64,000 nt of DNA from Chlorocebus sabaeus (GCF_047675955.1 NC_132931.1:372001-436000); one strand, 5' to 3'. Numbered from the stretch's first letter, positions 35,156 through 47,030 are shown. A program made the numbers and translations. Notes: a model not told the origin generated them from the letters alone.

Positions 35156-35279
35156 GTCAACAAATATTTGGGCACCTTCCCGAGTTTTAGATACCATGCT
35201 AGGTGCTGAGGATACGGATGAATGAGATAAGGCCCTCACTGTGGAGGGTATTTCAGTGAGAAGATGGGAGAAACAAATA

Positions 35280-35570
35280 CAGATGCTCCTCAACTTGAGA
35301 CAGGGTTACATAAACCATCATAAGTTGAAGATATGCTTGATACACCTTGCCTGCTAAACATTACAGCATAGCCTACAGCTAGGCAAAATCATCTAACATA
35401 AAGCCTATTTTGTAATAATGTTTTGAATAGCTCATGTAATTTATTGAATACTATACTGAAAGTAAAAAACAGAATGATTGTATGGTTTCTATTCAACGCA
35501 TCTTGCACACTATCAGAAAGTTGAAAAATTGTTAAGTGGAACCATAGTTAGTGAGGAAGCATCTGTATAC
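35280..35570. mobile_element. Tigger/MER-type DNA transposon relic
   Basis: AGATGCTCCTCAACTTGAGA...CATAAGTTGAAGATATGC... CAAAATCATCTAACATAAAG CC...TTATTGAATACTATACTGAA...AGTGGAACCATAGTTAGTGA: a mariner/Tigger-like non-autonomous element. Terminal halves are roughly complementary. Family name uncertain. Confidence 0.65.
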
Positions 35571-36810
35571 AGGCAGGCAGTTACTATACAGCACATTAGG
35601 TGTTGTGACCACATAGAAATATGCCTAGTCTTAGGTTAGAGAAGGATTCCCAGTGGAAATTGGATCGTAAGCCAATGTCCTGAAGGATAAATAGGAATTA
35701 GCCAGGCCAAGGAGAAGGAGGATGATAATGGAGGGTGTTCCAGCCAAGGTAGTGGCCTGTGGCCAGATGTCAAAGTGTGGTGCTTTCAAGGAATTGTAAG
35801 AAGTTCAAAAAGGCCGGCACATTGGAAGTAGGAGGCAAAAGAAAAGCAAGGAATGCTAAGAGATAAGGTCAGCTGGAGAATCTATGTCTTCACAAGCCTC
35901 GTAGTCCATACTAATTAAGGCATCTGGCCTTTAATAAGATTTTTGGTCAGGGCATAACTCAATAAGATTTAGATTTAGAAAGACCACTCTGACTTCAGTA
36001 TGGATGGTTTGTATTATAGTTATTCATTCCAAAGGTCTTGGTGGCCTTAAGTAATGGAAATGGAGATGTACATACATACTTACATACATACATCTATACA
36101 CATACTATATATATGGGAAGAGGATTAGAGGAGGGGAGGAATCCTAGGTTTCACACTTTATTTAATTTTAAAAATTAAATAATGTATTTAAATTTAAGTA
36201 AATTAAATAATTTAAATTTTAAAAAACATTTAAATTTGTTTAATAAAATAAAGTAATTGGGTAGACTGTGGTGCCGTTCACTGAGATAGGAAGCATAGAA
36301 GAGGGAAAATGGGGTTCAGATAAGCTTTTGATTTTAAGGAGCCCATAGAACACCTGGGTAGCATATCCACTAGGTAAACACAAATCTGGAACTTAACAGT
36401 GAGATATGGGCTGTGTATGAAGATTTGAGAGTCAATTGACCAATTGAAGATAATTAAAATCTATTATAGTCATGATCATTGTACTGAATGTAGGGTAAGA
36501 AGAGAAGGCCTGATAGGGGATTCTAAAGACTGTACCTCTTAAGGGACTAGCTTACTAAGAGGATCCTGGAAATTATCCTAAGGAAAAAGAGCTTATGAGA
36601 GAATAAGTAATGGTAAGCACCATGGTGGAAGTATTTAGTCAGCTTCTTGAAAGTATAGAGGCAAATGAGACAGCAGCCAGATTGTAATGAATAAAAGGGA
36701 TGTTGAAGGAGATTATCTTGTGAGCATCTTGTCAGAGGAAGATAGTTGGTAGCAAGAACTGAATGTGGAGTTGAAAGAGGACTACCATTTTTCATTAAAA
36801 ATAAATCTTC
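35571..36810. other. SEPTIN7-like intron, mostly unassigned
   Basis: Includes AT-rich low-complexity at 36160-36260 (AATTTAAATTTAAG runs) and a CATACATACATA run near 36070-36095. No exon or clear element. Confidence 0.5.
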
Positions 36811-37016
36811 CAGCCTGGGCAACCTGGCGAGACCTCGTATCTACAAAAAAAAGTATGAAAATTAGGCAGGCATGGTGGTGTGCACCTGTAGTCCCAGCTA
36901 CTCAGGAGGCTGAGGTGGGAGGTTCTCCTGAGTCTGGGAGGTGGGTTGCAGTGAGCTGAGATTACAACACTGTACTCCAGCTGGGGCAACAGAGAGAGAC
37001 CCTGTCTTTAAAACAA

Positions 37017-37059
<43 letters not shown>

Positions 37060-37061
37060 AA
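36811..37061 (+). mobile_element. 5'-truncated Alu with (AAAT)n tail
   Basis: Begins inside the left monomer (CAGCCTGGGCAACCTGGCGA) and ends with about eleven AAAT units (37015-37060). Confidence 0.93.
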
Positions 37062-37377
37062 TTTTAAAACCCTGTAAATTTTGAGTAATAAATATAGAGA
37101 TAATTCTAGGAAATTCTATCAGGAGCCTTTCTGGTTTTTCCAATTCCTCTTTAGGGCGAAAAACCTGTGACCAGGGTTCAAGGGCAGGAGTCAAAGCCTT
37201 GGCCACTCCAATGCTTCTTGAAGTCCTGTTCTACCTAACTTTTGCTGGCCTAATACATCTTCACAGTGTTTCTGATAAGTAAATAAAGTAGGATGTGTTA
37301 ACTTAGCATTGGGGATGTGAAGACTCTTGTTCTCTCAAACTGATCAATTCAGTCATATTAAATACTATGTATTTCAG

Positions 37378-37493
37378 ACTTAAACCATTGGATATTGAGT
37401 TTATGAAGCACTTGCATGAAAAAGTGAGTATCATTTCATTTAATGCCAAAGCAGACACTCACACCAGAGGAATGCCAACAGTTTACAAAACAG
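37378..37493 (+). pseudogene. SEPTIN7-like: SEPTIN7 pseudogene exon 'LKPLDIEFM' with frameshift
   Basis: A 116-nt exon after TTTCAG and before GTGAGC. It starts LKPLDIEFMKHLHEKVSII and keeps AKAD, the G4 guanine-specificity motif. Just after AKADT two bases are missing relative to the septin frame, so TPEECQQF is read out of frame as TRGMPTV. Splice sites are intact. Confidence 0.95.
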
Positions 37494-38249
37494 GTGAGCA
37501 GGATGTGTTAACTCAGGTTTCTTATGCCATTCTCACAATTTGCAGTTTTTACTATTTTTAGTATAATGTGTTGCAATCCATTCCTCTTACTGCTTTACTG
37601 TATTGTCATTTATACTGTATTAAAAATAACTTTCGAATCTTCTGCCTTAGTTTTCACCTCAAAGCTCTTACTCATTATCATAGTATCCTTATCCTTTGTC
37701 AGTTTTTAAATATGGCTGTTTTAAGTGTTCTTTAATAACACCCCCACATGGGCAATTTCTCCCCATACTCTTTAGAATTATTTCCTTAGAATGAATTCCC
37801 AGGAAGAGGATTATTCTTTTAAAGGCTGTGATTGTTTTTATGGGTCTTTATCTCCCCACTCCCCATTTTGTCATGGTGCTTTCCCAATAAAACAAATTCA
37901 TTTTATAAGGCATACATCTGTTTCACTGTGACTTTGCCAGCATGGTTTGTTATTTTATTTTGAAAACTTTTTTGGAATGAAGTGGTACCTAATCATTCTT
38001 CATCTTTTCCTTTTATTTTTCAGAAAGGCTGAACATTTTAAAAACAAAGTTTTTTTGCCCCTTTTTGTAATCCTTTTTGTTCAAATCCTTTGTCTTTTTG
38101 ACCAGTAGTACTTGGTATTGCCCATATTTATTGATATGGGTTCTTCTTATTACGGTTATTTAGTTCTCTCTTGTTTTCACAATTTTTTTTCTATTTTCTC
38201 TTTTGCTGCTTATGTCCTAATTTTTTTTTCGTGCACTTCATGGGACATT
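37494..38249. other. SEPTIN7-like intron, no element recognised
   Basis: AT-rich sequence with L1M-like or L2-like hints only (for example TTTTTGACCAGTAGTACTTG). No gene. Confidence 0.45.
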
Positions 38250-38372
38250 TATAGTTTAAGTTGTAACTTAAATATTTATATTTATATTAATATAAATATA
38301 TTAGATATGTATAGTTTAAGTTATAACTAATATTATAACTATAGTGTAAGTTATATATTTATAGTTTAAGTT
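38250..38372. repeat. AT-rich repeat with four ATAGTTTAAG copies
   Basis: The motif ATAG(T/G)(T)TAAGTT occurs at 38251, 38311, 38341 and 38361 within A+T-only sequence. The last copy abuts and replaces the 3' side of the tRNA-Lys-like relic. Confidence 0.75.
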
Positions 38373-38428
38373 CAAACCCATGATCCTAAGATTAAGAGTC
38401 TCATGCTGTATGACTGAGCTAGCTGGAA
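38356..38428 (-). pseudogene. tRNA-Lys(CTT)-derived pseudogene/relic
   Basis: Read on the minus strand from 38428: CTAGCTCAGTC (A box), GCATGAGACTCTTAATCTTA (anticodon arm with CTT) and GGGTTTGAAC (T arm/B box). This is the body of cytosolic tRNA-Lys(CUU). The 5' acceptor bases are altered and the 3' acceptor strand is replaced by an AT-rich repeat, so no cloverleaf acceptor stem can form. It lies in the intron between the 37378 and 40087 SEPTIN7-like exons. Confidence 0.82.
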
Positions 38429-38429
38429 G

Positions 38430-40086
38430 ACCACTAAACTGTTTTTCTAGACTCATGTCTTGTTGTCTCAATAATAGTGAGTTACACAGTCACACGTGTT
38501 TCTAATTTAATTGTGTTTGGTTCGTTATATATTACATTTTATGAAAAGTAGGGTCAACTGTGGAACCTTTCTCTATTCCAGTAGTCTTTATTTTTTGGCC
38601 AGTAGTATATTGTTTAAACCACAAAAACTGTATAATATTTAAAAATAGATTGTAATTAACTCTATTGTCCATATAGTCCTGTTGTAACAAAATATTTGTT
38701 TTTCACTTTTTTCAATATGCATTTCATTTCAGAGTACCTTGAAACCTTTCATAAAAAGCCTGTTAAAATTTGCTTTGAAGTTGTGCTAAATTCATATAAA
38801 TTTTCAGAATGTTTTAGTACATTGTTTTTACTGTATCTAGTATTTTCTGTTTTATACTTACCCATTCCCATTTTTATTTTTTAATGTGCTATTTCTAAGT
38901 GTCAAATACTATCATATAATATTTTGATTTGGATTTTTACTTCTAACTTAAAGGGAAAAAAGATGAATATGAAGTGACCTCTTCTTTCAAATTAGTGACA
39001 TTCTGGTGGTTGTACTCAGGTCATTTTAATATACAACCTCTGACTAAAACCACTGCTTTTAGAGCTGGCTACTATTACTCATTTTTCTCTTCATTATGTA
39101 TTTGTCGCCTTGTTTATTCTTTTTTTAAAAAAATATATATGTAGGTACATACCCTAATTGTAAAAGATGTGTGATCCTATTTTTTTTCAGTGAAAACTTT
39201 ATTTCTGTTTACTTCTATCTAGTATAATAACCAGGTAACACAATTTGTTCAGGGTCCTTTTATAGCTGCTGGGAAGCTTTGCCATGAAAATTGCACCAAA
39301 ATATAAGTATAGGCAAGGAAGCTAGTTTTAGGTATATTAGCCATGGGTTTGTTATGGGCTCAAAGAAGGATAGGTAATTGAAAAGTATTTGGATGTCTGT
39401 ATTCTGTTTAGAATTTGGAGTGATTTTGGACATGACAATTTTATGAACTAGGTCATTTCTGATGTTATTAATAAGTTGTCTTCTTTAGTTTTCTGCCTTC
39501 TCCTTATTAATTCTAGGGTGTGTTTTCTCCCTGTGTCCTTCCCTAATCTTATGCCTGTTGCTCCTCAGTTTGTGTGTATGCACATGTACATGCAAGGATT
39601 TTTCTGATGAATGTGCAGGGAGCAGTGCTGTACTTAGTTTTACTTTACTTTTGCCAGATTCTACTAAAAATTTTACGTGAGTATAGCCCTGTTTATTCAA
39701 CTAAATAAGATACTTGGGGATTTATATCTAAAGGAAGAATCTCAGTCATTGTAAAGAAATGACCTACTGTCATTATTGTGGAAGTCAATCAGAGAAATCC
39801 CTTTCTGGAGTTTTACATCTGTTTTGGAACTCTTTTGGTATGATAGCTATATGACTTTAACACTTCTGAAGTAATTGGATTTGGTGTTTATATATCCACT
39901 TTACAGTTTTAAAAAAAAAGAACAGCAGAGTAATTTGATTTTAGATTAAAACTTTGCATTATTAAAAAACAGTAAAGGATCTGGAAACAAGGAGCCATAT
40001 AGGAATCTAAGAAGCATGCAATAAACATGAGACTAATGTATCAATTATGTATGGTGCTCTTTTGCTGACTACTTCTTCCATTTTAG
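38430..40086. other. SEPTIN7-like intron, no element recognised
   Basis: Repeat-poor AT-rich DNA up to the IKEIQ exon acceptor. Open frames here are short and lack known motifs. Confidence 0.5.
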
Positions 40087-40179
40087 ATAATAAAAGAAAT
40101 CCAAGATCATAAAATTAAAATATATGAATTTCCAGACACACATGATGAAGAAGAAAATAAACGTGTTAAAAAGATAAAG
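40087..40179 (+). pseudogene. SEPTIN7-like: SEPTIN7 pseudogene exon 'IKEIQDHKIKIYEF'
   Basis: A 93-nt exon after TTTTAG and before GTAGGT, fully open: KEIQDHKIKIYEFPDT then DEEENKRVKKIK. This is the septin segment just before the RLPLAVVG strand. It is the best preserved exon of this copy. Confidence 0.95.
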
Positions 40180-41477
40180 GTAGGTTCATCCCTGTACATA
40201 CACTAACGTAATCTGAGGCCCTAAAAACATGCTACCACGTCCACAGGAAAGATAAAAAGTATCAGTGTTTTAAGTAGTTGACTTACAAAATGCCTAGGGA
40301 GATTTAATGTTGAATTCAACTTTATAGTTAACTTTGAAGATTAGCTAGTGTATATAATAAAGAATTGTATAAACTACCGAGATGAATAACACAATCCTTA
40401 TTTCAAATTGTTTTTAATTAACTGGTTTTCATATTATGTAATTTTTTTCCCTCTTAAAAAACAAGTGATGAGAAAGGAGAGAATTCATTCTGTTATGATT
40501 TAATTGCCAGACAAAAATGTATTTCTTTTGTCTTTATAAAAGCCAACCAAAATTACAGTTAGATAGGAGGAATAAGTTCTAGCATTCTGTAGCATTGTAG
40601 GGTGGCTGTAGTTAACAGTAATTTGGTCTATATTCAAATAGCTAGAAGAGAGGATTGTGAATGTTCTCAATACACAAAAATAAGTGTGAGTTGACAAATG
40701 TGCTAATTACCCTAATTTGTTCGTTACGTATTTGTTTACAGGTATCAGAATAGCATGCTGTGCCCCAGAAATATGTGCAATTATGTTTCAATTAAAAATG
40801 ATAAAAACCAACCGAAAAGTCACATCAACATAATTTTCTATATTTTAATTTATCATGGTTTTCTAAGTACTTTGGCCCTAAAAATGGTATGTGGAATAAT
40901 GGCATTGTGTAGACAAATACCTTGGAATAATGAAATGCTTATACCTCACCAGTGAAGAATTTCTGGATTGTATAAAATACCTGGTTAGATACTTCCAGGA
41001 GCCACAGAACTGTGAAAGGCTATGCATGGATGAATACAAATCTAGTCACCTGGATTTGAAGTTCCAAAGTTAGAGCTTAGCAAATATACTATTCCCTGCT
41101 TTAGGTACTGTTACAGTTGGTTCGTGATCAAGTAGGCAGGCTAGTCACTAGCCTCCTTTTTTTTCCTCAAATGCTAATATATTTTTTACCTTTTTTCCCT
41201 GCGAAGTATGGGACAACTTTCTGTAGTGATTTTTAGTAAATAATTTGACCAGTATGTGCTTGAATATTCCTAACTTTAAAGAGAAAATTTAATTTTATTT
41301 ATTGTTTACATTAGTGGTGTTGGCAATTTACTAAATAGTTGTTAAATGGCCTATAAAAACTAAAAACTATCAAAAGTAATTTTTTTTTTTGGCTAATCTG
41401 TTGAGTAATGTAACTTTTATTCTTGAATCTGTGAGGACTACAGAGATGTATTTGAACAAGAATACTTTGTTTTATGG

Positions 41478-41562
41478 GACCGTTTACCTCTTGCTGTGGT
41501 GGATAGTAATATTATCATTGAAGTTAATGACAAAAGCGTCAGAGGAAGGCAGTATCCTTGGG
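41478..41562 (+). pseudogene. SEPTIN7-like: SEPTIN7 pseudogene exon 'DRLPLAVV', acceptor lost
   Basis: Reads DRLPLAVVDSNIIIEVNDK then VRGRQYPW. The base pair before the exon is GG where AG is required, so the acceptor is dead. No GT donor follows; only 23 bp separate it from the next recognisable exon, which in the parent lies two exons downstream. Confidence 0.93.
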
Positions 41563-41585
41563 ATATATATTGTGCTGTCATTTAG

Positions 41586-41725
41586 CTCCAGCGGCACCAT
41601 GAGCAACTGAAAAATAATTTGGAAGCACAGCACAGAGAATTAGAGGAAAAATGTCATCACTTTGAGGATGAGAAAGCAAACTGGGAAGCTCAACAATGTA
41701 TTTTAGAGCAACAGAACTCTTCGAG
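41586..41725 (+). pseudogene. SEPTIN7-like: SEPTIN7 pseudogene coiled-coil exon
   Basis: A 140-nt open exon after TTTAG and before GTAACT: LQRHHEQLKNNLEAQHRELE then FEDEKANWEAQQ and ILEQQNSSR, the heptad-rich C-terminal coiled coil of septin 7. It lies almost directly behind the RLPLAVV exon because the two intervening exons and introns are missing. Confidence 0.95.
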
Positions 41726-42761
41726 GTAACTAATAGCGGATTACTAAGAAATGTGTTTATTAACGTTCTAAAGAATTGTTTTCCTACTTATTAAAAAAAC
41801 ATTAGAATAACATTTAAAAAGTCATCCCCCATTACCATGCATTCCAAACACAATGGTTTTCATGGATAAATATTTTTATATGGATGGATACAGTCTATAT
41901 CCATTAGCAATATTTTTTCAGTACATTTTCCATGACTTAATTTCATAATTATGATTTAGCAACTTCATAACATTCTCCCCAGTTAACTCACCATAATTGG
42001 ATTTCTTACCTTCTCCCCCAAATTGTTTGACAAAAGGGTTGTTTTCAATTTTTGGCACACAAAGGGAACTTTGCTTCAAAATCTATTACATATTTAGGGT
42101 ACATTTTAATTGTGTTAAATTATGTTTTTATGATAAAATTCTTAAGACAAAATATTAGATATTTAATTTCCAATACAGCTAATCATTACTTTTTCTTAAT
42201 GTGTATAAAAATCAATAATATTCGTGCCTTGGTTTTCTTTTCCTTCATAGTTTCATTTAAAACTGAAAAGTGGCATTCCTATCAGGATTCTATAATTTAT
42301 CCTCACTACTAAACATTTTCAGATTTGACATTTATTCTACTACACTAGCCTACTGTTAACATTTTCCCCAAAGAAGAGGAAAATAGATTTGTAGAAGCAG
42401 TTGCACTTTAGAATGCAAATGACAGCGGGGGAAAAGAACACACTGTTTGATGCCAGTTGATATTTTTCAGTTTGTGCGGTTTTATTTGGGAAGAATTGTT
42501 CTTGTATATTAAAATGGGGTTTTGCCATATTTTTTACTGCTTATCCTGGAATTTTGTCAAATATTTGATTGTCTAAGAAAATACTATTATAGATTAACAT
42601 TGTCTTTGTTGTTTACTTCTAAATCTTGTAATTTTTTTAGATGAAAAAGTAGTATCTGAAAATCCCAATGTTGTTGTAATTGGGTTAGCTATTGTTATCA
42701 TGTTGTCTATCATGTTTATAAAATGGTTACTCATCTTGATTATTTTCCTTTCATCATTTAC

Positions 42762-42801
42762 AACCTTGGAAAAGAACAAGAAGAAAGGGAAGATCTTTTA
42801 A
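42762..42801 (+). pseudogene. SEPTIN7-like: SEPTIN7 pseudogene terminal coding exon
   Basis: Encodes TLEKNKKKGKIF followed by TAA (42799-42801), the exact septin 7 C-terminus. The acceptor before it reads AC instead of AG. Confidence 0.93.
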
Positions 42802-43830
42802 ACTCTCTATTGACCACCAGTTACGTATTAGTTGCTAATATGCCAGCTTGGACATCAGTGTTTGTTGGATCCGTTTGACCAGTTTGCACCAGTTTTATCC
42901 ATAATGATGGATTTAACAGCATGACAAAAATTATTTTTGTTGTTGTTCTTCTTGATGGAGATTAAGATGCCTTGAATTGTCTAGGGTGTTGTGTACTTAC
43001 AAACTAACAGCTCTAAGTACCTTTCCTACATTTTCTTTTTCTTTTTCTTATTAAACAGGTATCTTCAGTTGAATGCAAGAGAACATTTTACTGTTGTACA
43101 ATCATGTTCTGGTGATTTGATAGTTTATATGAGATTCCAAAATAAAAAGACTCTGGAAGATTTTCATTGAGGATAAGCTGCCATAATATGATGCAAACTG
43201 TGCTTCTCTATGATGATTATAATACAGAAGTTCCATTCAATGCAGCATATACCATAATGTAATTTAGTCTGACACAGTTGACCCTATTTTTTGACACTTC
43301 CGTTGTTTAAAAATACACATGGGAAAAAACCCTATATGCTTACAGTGCACCTAGAGCTTTTTTATAACAACCTCTTTTTGTTTGTTTATTTTGGATTCTT
43401 TAAATATATATTATTCTCATTTAGTGCCCTGTTTAGCCAGAATCTCATTACTGCTTCATTTTTGTAATAACATTTAATTTAGATATTTTCCATATATTGA
43501 CCCTGCTAAAATAGAATATAACATCTTTCATGTGGTAGGAACCAACAGGGAAACTTTCCTTTAACTCCCTTTTTACACTTTATGATAAGTAGCAGGAGGA
43601 AAATGCATTTATAGATCATTTCTAAGCAAAATTGTGAAGCTAATAACCGACCTGTTTCTACCTATATGCAGTCTCTTTATTTTACTAGAAATGGGTATCA
43701 TGGCCTCTTGAAGAGAAAAAAAGTCACCATTCTGCGTTTAGCTGTATTCATATATTGCATTTCTGTATTTTGTGTTTGTATTATAAAAAACTCACATAAA
43801 AAACCATGTTGTGATGTAATAGAGTGTGGG
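42802..43830 (+). pseudogene. SEPTIN7-like: SEPTIN7 pseudogene 3' UTR
   Basis: AT-rich non-coding sequence directly downstream of the terminal exon, free of interspersed repeats until about 44040. I recognise it as the septin 7 3' UTR (starting ACTCTCTATTGACCACCAG). Near 43795-43825 the expected poly(A) signal region reads CATAAAAAACCATG, so the canonical hexamer appears lost. The exact distal end is approximate. Confidence 0.75.
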
Positions 43831-44039
43831 GTCTTAAATATTTTACACTTGATGTACAGGAGTAGAGTATGTTTGGGAAGAAACTTTTCAACTTGAATTT
43901 GCCTCCTTTATGATAACATCTCTTATGTGCTTGTCTCATTTAGAATGCATTTGTGCTGATTTCCTAATTTAAGAGATACCATATCTCTCTATTCATTTCT
44001 CTCTCTCATTTGTATGCTTATTTTTCTGAGAACAATGTT

Positions 44040-44328
44040 TTTTCCCAGATAGTGTCTTGCTTCATTGCCCAGGCTGGGGTGCAGTGGCACAAACATGACT
44101 CACTGCCGCCTCAACCCTCTGGACTCTAGCAGTCATCCTGCCGCAGTCCCCTGAGTAGCTGGGACTGCAGGGGTGCACCACCACGCCTGGCTGATTTTTG
44201 TATTTTTTGTAGAGATGGGGTTTCATTATGTTACCCAGGCTGATCTCGAACTCCTAAGCTCAAGTGATCCACCCACCTCAGCTTCTCAAAGTTCTGGGAT
44301 TACAGGCATGAGCCATCATGCCCGACCT
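44040..44328 (-). mobile_element. Alu (old, J-like)
   Basis: Reverse Alu without a strong T-head (TTTTTTCCCAGATAGTGTCT), ending ATCATGCCCGACC. It marks the first Alu after the SEPTIN7-like 3' UTR. Confidence 0.93.
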
Positions 44329-45964
44329 CTGAAAACAGTTTCTAACTCATTCAGATTAGGTATACTCTCAAGTCCTTGGAAACTGAAATTTTTTTTAACT
44401 GGAAAAAGGGTGGTGTAATTTCTTTTCTCAAGGTCAAATGATGGAGATTTTAACATAATGCATAATTTAAATATAATTAATATAGCCCAGTTTATTATCT
44501 TGAAACGTTTTACCCTATTTACTTTTTTTAATTAATGAACTAAGCAGAGGGAATAACTATAAGTCAATAGCAGAGATTATTGTTTGGGTGTTTTTATTTA
44601 TTTTTTTTCAGTGTTTGTGTTGAGAGATTAGGTTAACACCTCTAGCCAAAAATGTTTGGTTTTAGGGAGGCTAAGAACAACCTACTGAATTTGGAGAATG
44701 CAAAGGTAAAAATTTTTATTTATATAGACTGCCTGCTTAACTGGTTAAGTACTACTTCTTCTGGGAAATATTATTTCAATATTCTATGTATTATAATAAT
44801 AAATTTGTAAGACACATCCATTATTCTACCATCCTATTGAAAACTTTCAGAAGTCTTTATCCATGGCATGCCCGGGGTTTCACCTGAACCTGATGTAGGA
44901 TCTGTATAACTTTACTAGTTCTTTTGATTGTTGACTCCAGGCTTAAGTATATTAGAAAGCTCTTTTTGCTATTTGGCCTGTGGATTTCTGAGAGGATCAT
45001 TCACAATACGTGTAAAATTCAGGTAGGCCTAAGGACAGGCCACCCTGTAGAAAGCAAAATGGCAGTATCTGTTCTCCACTGTCAGAGGCATTATGTAATT
45101 GAAATATCCTGTCAGCCACTGTCTTTCTGCTAATTAAGTGGGGCTGAACAAGTAAGCACTAATACCGGTGAACCACTTGGGCACCTTGTGGGTAGAGTTT
45201 TGCTGCCACCTAGTGAAATGGGATATCATTGCTTCCTTATCAGGTTCACAAGCAAGTTGTGAAGTTGCTAATAAAGTGGACGCAGAGCTTATTTCTGTGT
45301 AGCTCAGGCTGTAATCTTGAAAGCTGAGGAGATACAGACCCATGTCTCAGACTCAGCTGGGTGTCACATTACCACCTGCACATTCTGAGCCACTGCATCT
45401 TAATATGTTTTATCCTCTTGGAGAAACTAATCTAGGAGTAAAAGTCAGAATATGGTAGGTGAGGGGGAAAAAGAAAAGATGGCTTGATAGCTACGAGTGC
45501 ATCAGGAGCAAAATGTTGACTCAGAAAGTTATCTAAATCATGGTCTCCAAATCTGATGCTGTTTCCTTATGAAAATACTTTTGAGCATGTGTCCATAATT
45601 ACATGTATTGATCATTTAAAATATGTGTCAACAAATGTACTGCTACACTAATGTGAACATGATGAAACAAAATTTGAAAGAGTGAAATAAAAAGGTCAGC
45701 ACTCTTTTCCTAAGCCCCAATGAATTATTACTCTCCACCGTGGAGGCCATCGATCTAGGTAGTATGTGGATAGTTAATAGTTAACTGTTGAATCACCAAG
45801 GAACGTCCTAGTGAAGACTGCTGTGGTATCCTTCTTGATTTGAAAGGAAACTTTGCCACACCAGTAAGTTGAAGTCCTTTCTAATAAAAAGCTTGCAAAT
45901 GTAAGTCCTTGTACTTCATTCTGCTGCAGAGGACACTATCTAGAAAGTGAAAGATGACACACAA
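44329..45964. other. Unique sequence, no gene recognised
   Basis: Non-Alu DNA of mixed composition. A 40-bp string at 44666-44705 is bounded by TTTTAG and GTAAAA and reads EAKNNLLNLENAK, which resembles a small exon but has no known match I can name. Nothing else stands out. Confidence 0.45.
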
Positions 45965-46728
45965 TAGAAAAAAATATTTGCAAATCATATATTTATTAAG
46001 GTACTTGCATTCTCGAATATATAGAACTCTTACAACTCAACAATAAGACAAACAACCCAATTAAAAAGTGGGCAAAGAATCTCAATAGACATTTGTCCGA
46101 ATATACAACCACGTGAAAATATGTTCAACACAACCATCAAAGAAATGCAAATCAAAAACACAATGAGATACTATTTTACATCCACTGTATTAGTCCATTT
46201 TCATGCTGCTGATAAAGACATATCCGAGAGTGGACAATTTGCAAAAGAGGTTTAATGACTTACAGTTCCACATGGCTGCGGAGGCCTCACAATCATGGTA
46301 GAAGGCAAGGAAGAGCAAGTCACGTCTTAGGTGGATGACAGCAGGCAAAGAGAGATTGGGCAGGGAAACTCCCCCTTATAATACCATCAGATCTTGTGAG
46401 ACTTATTTACTGTCACAAGAACAGCCAGCATGGGAAAGACCTGCCCCCATGATTCAATTACTTCCCACCAGGTTCCTCCCACAACACTTGAGAATTCAAT
46501 ATGAGATGTGAGTGGGGACACAGCCAAACCATATCATCCATTATGATGGCTTTCATCAAAAAAGCAGATAAGTGTTAGTGAGCATGTGGAGGAAGCAGAA
46601 GTTCCACACACTGCTGATGGGAATGTAGAATGGTGGATCTACTTTGCAAAACAGTCTGGCAGTTCCTTCAAAAGATAAACGTAGGGTTATCATTTGACTT
46701 AGCAATTCCACTTGTTAAAAATAAACTG
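45965..46728 (+). mobile_element. Old L1 3'-region fragment, split by MST LTR
   Basis: L1-type text such as AACAACCCAATTAAAAAGTG and AGAAATGCAAATCAAAAACA before the LTR at 46186, and TGCTGATGGGAATGTAGAATGG after it. The two halves were one element before the LTR inserted. Confidence 0.85.
46186..46536 (-). mobile_element. MST-type solo LTR (ERVL-MaLR)
   Basis: In reverse orientation it begins TGTATTAGTCCATTTTCATG and ends ...AGCCAAACCATATCA, the two termini of the MST/THE1 LTR group. About 350 bp, no internal region, so a solo LTR. Flanked by TCCAC / TCCAT, a near-perfect 5-bp target duplication. Non-coding. Confidence 0.92.
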
Positions 46729-47030
46729 AGGGCCAGGGCGCAGTGGCTCATGCCTGTAATCCCAGCACTTTGGGAGGCTAAGGCAGGAGGATTGCTTGAG
46801 CTCAGGAGTTTGAGACCAGTCTGCGTGACATGGCAAAATCCTGTCTCCACAAAAATACAAAAATTAACTGGGCACGGTGGCATGCACCTGTGGTCTCAGA
46901 TACTCGGGAGGCTGAGGTGGGAGGATTGCTTGAGCCTGGGAGGTAGAGGCTGCAGTGAGCTGAGATCATGCCACTGCACTCGATCTTGGGTGACTGAGTG
47001 AAACCCTATCTAAATTAATTAATTAATTAA
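46729..47030 (+). mobile_element. Alu (J-like) in L1
   Basis: GGCCAGGGCGCAGTGGCTCA to an ATTAATTAATTAA tail. AAAATAAACTGAGG occurs on both sides (about 46718 and 47028), the target duplication. Confidence 0.94.

Larger units (their letters stand above)
28201..43830 (+). pseudogene. SEPTIN7-like: SEPTIN7 duplicated (intron-containing) pseudogene
   Basis: Exons at 28201, 30032, 37378, 40087, 41478, 41586 and 42762 plus a long 3' UTR match septin 7, a filament-forming GTPase of the cytoskeleton. Introns are kept, so it is a segmental-duplication copy. Present: P-loop exon, WQPVIDYI exon, LKPLDIEF exon (with the AKAD guanine-specificity motif), IKEIQ exon, RLPLAVV exon, coiled-coil exon and terminal exon. 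Not found: the 5' exons, the exon with the DTPG switch region (expected between 28308 and 30031), and the two exons between RGRQYPW and LQRRHEQ. Lesions include an in-frame TAG, two 2-base deletions, a lost acceptor before the 41478 exon and a lost acceptor before the last exon. No functional septin can be made. Confidence 0.95.

Noticed and set aside
28201..42801. Possibility that this is the functional SEPTIN7 gene
   Set aside because: There is an in-frame TAG, two 2-base deletions, missing exons and two dead acceptors.
46186..46536. A provirus around the MST LTR
   Set aside because: Only one LTR with no internal region or partner; L1 sequence continues on both sides, so it is a solo LTR.
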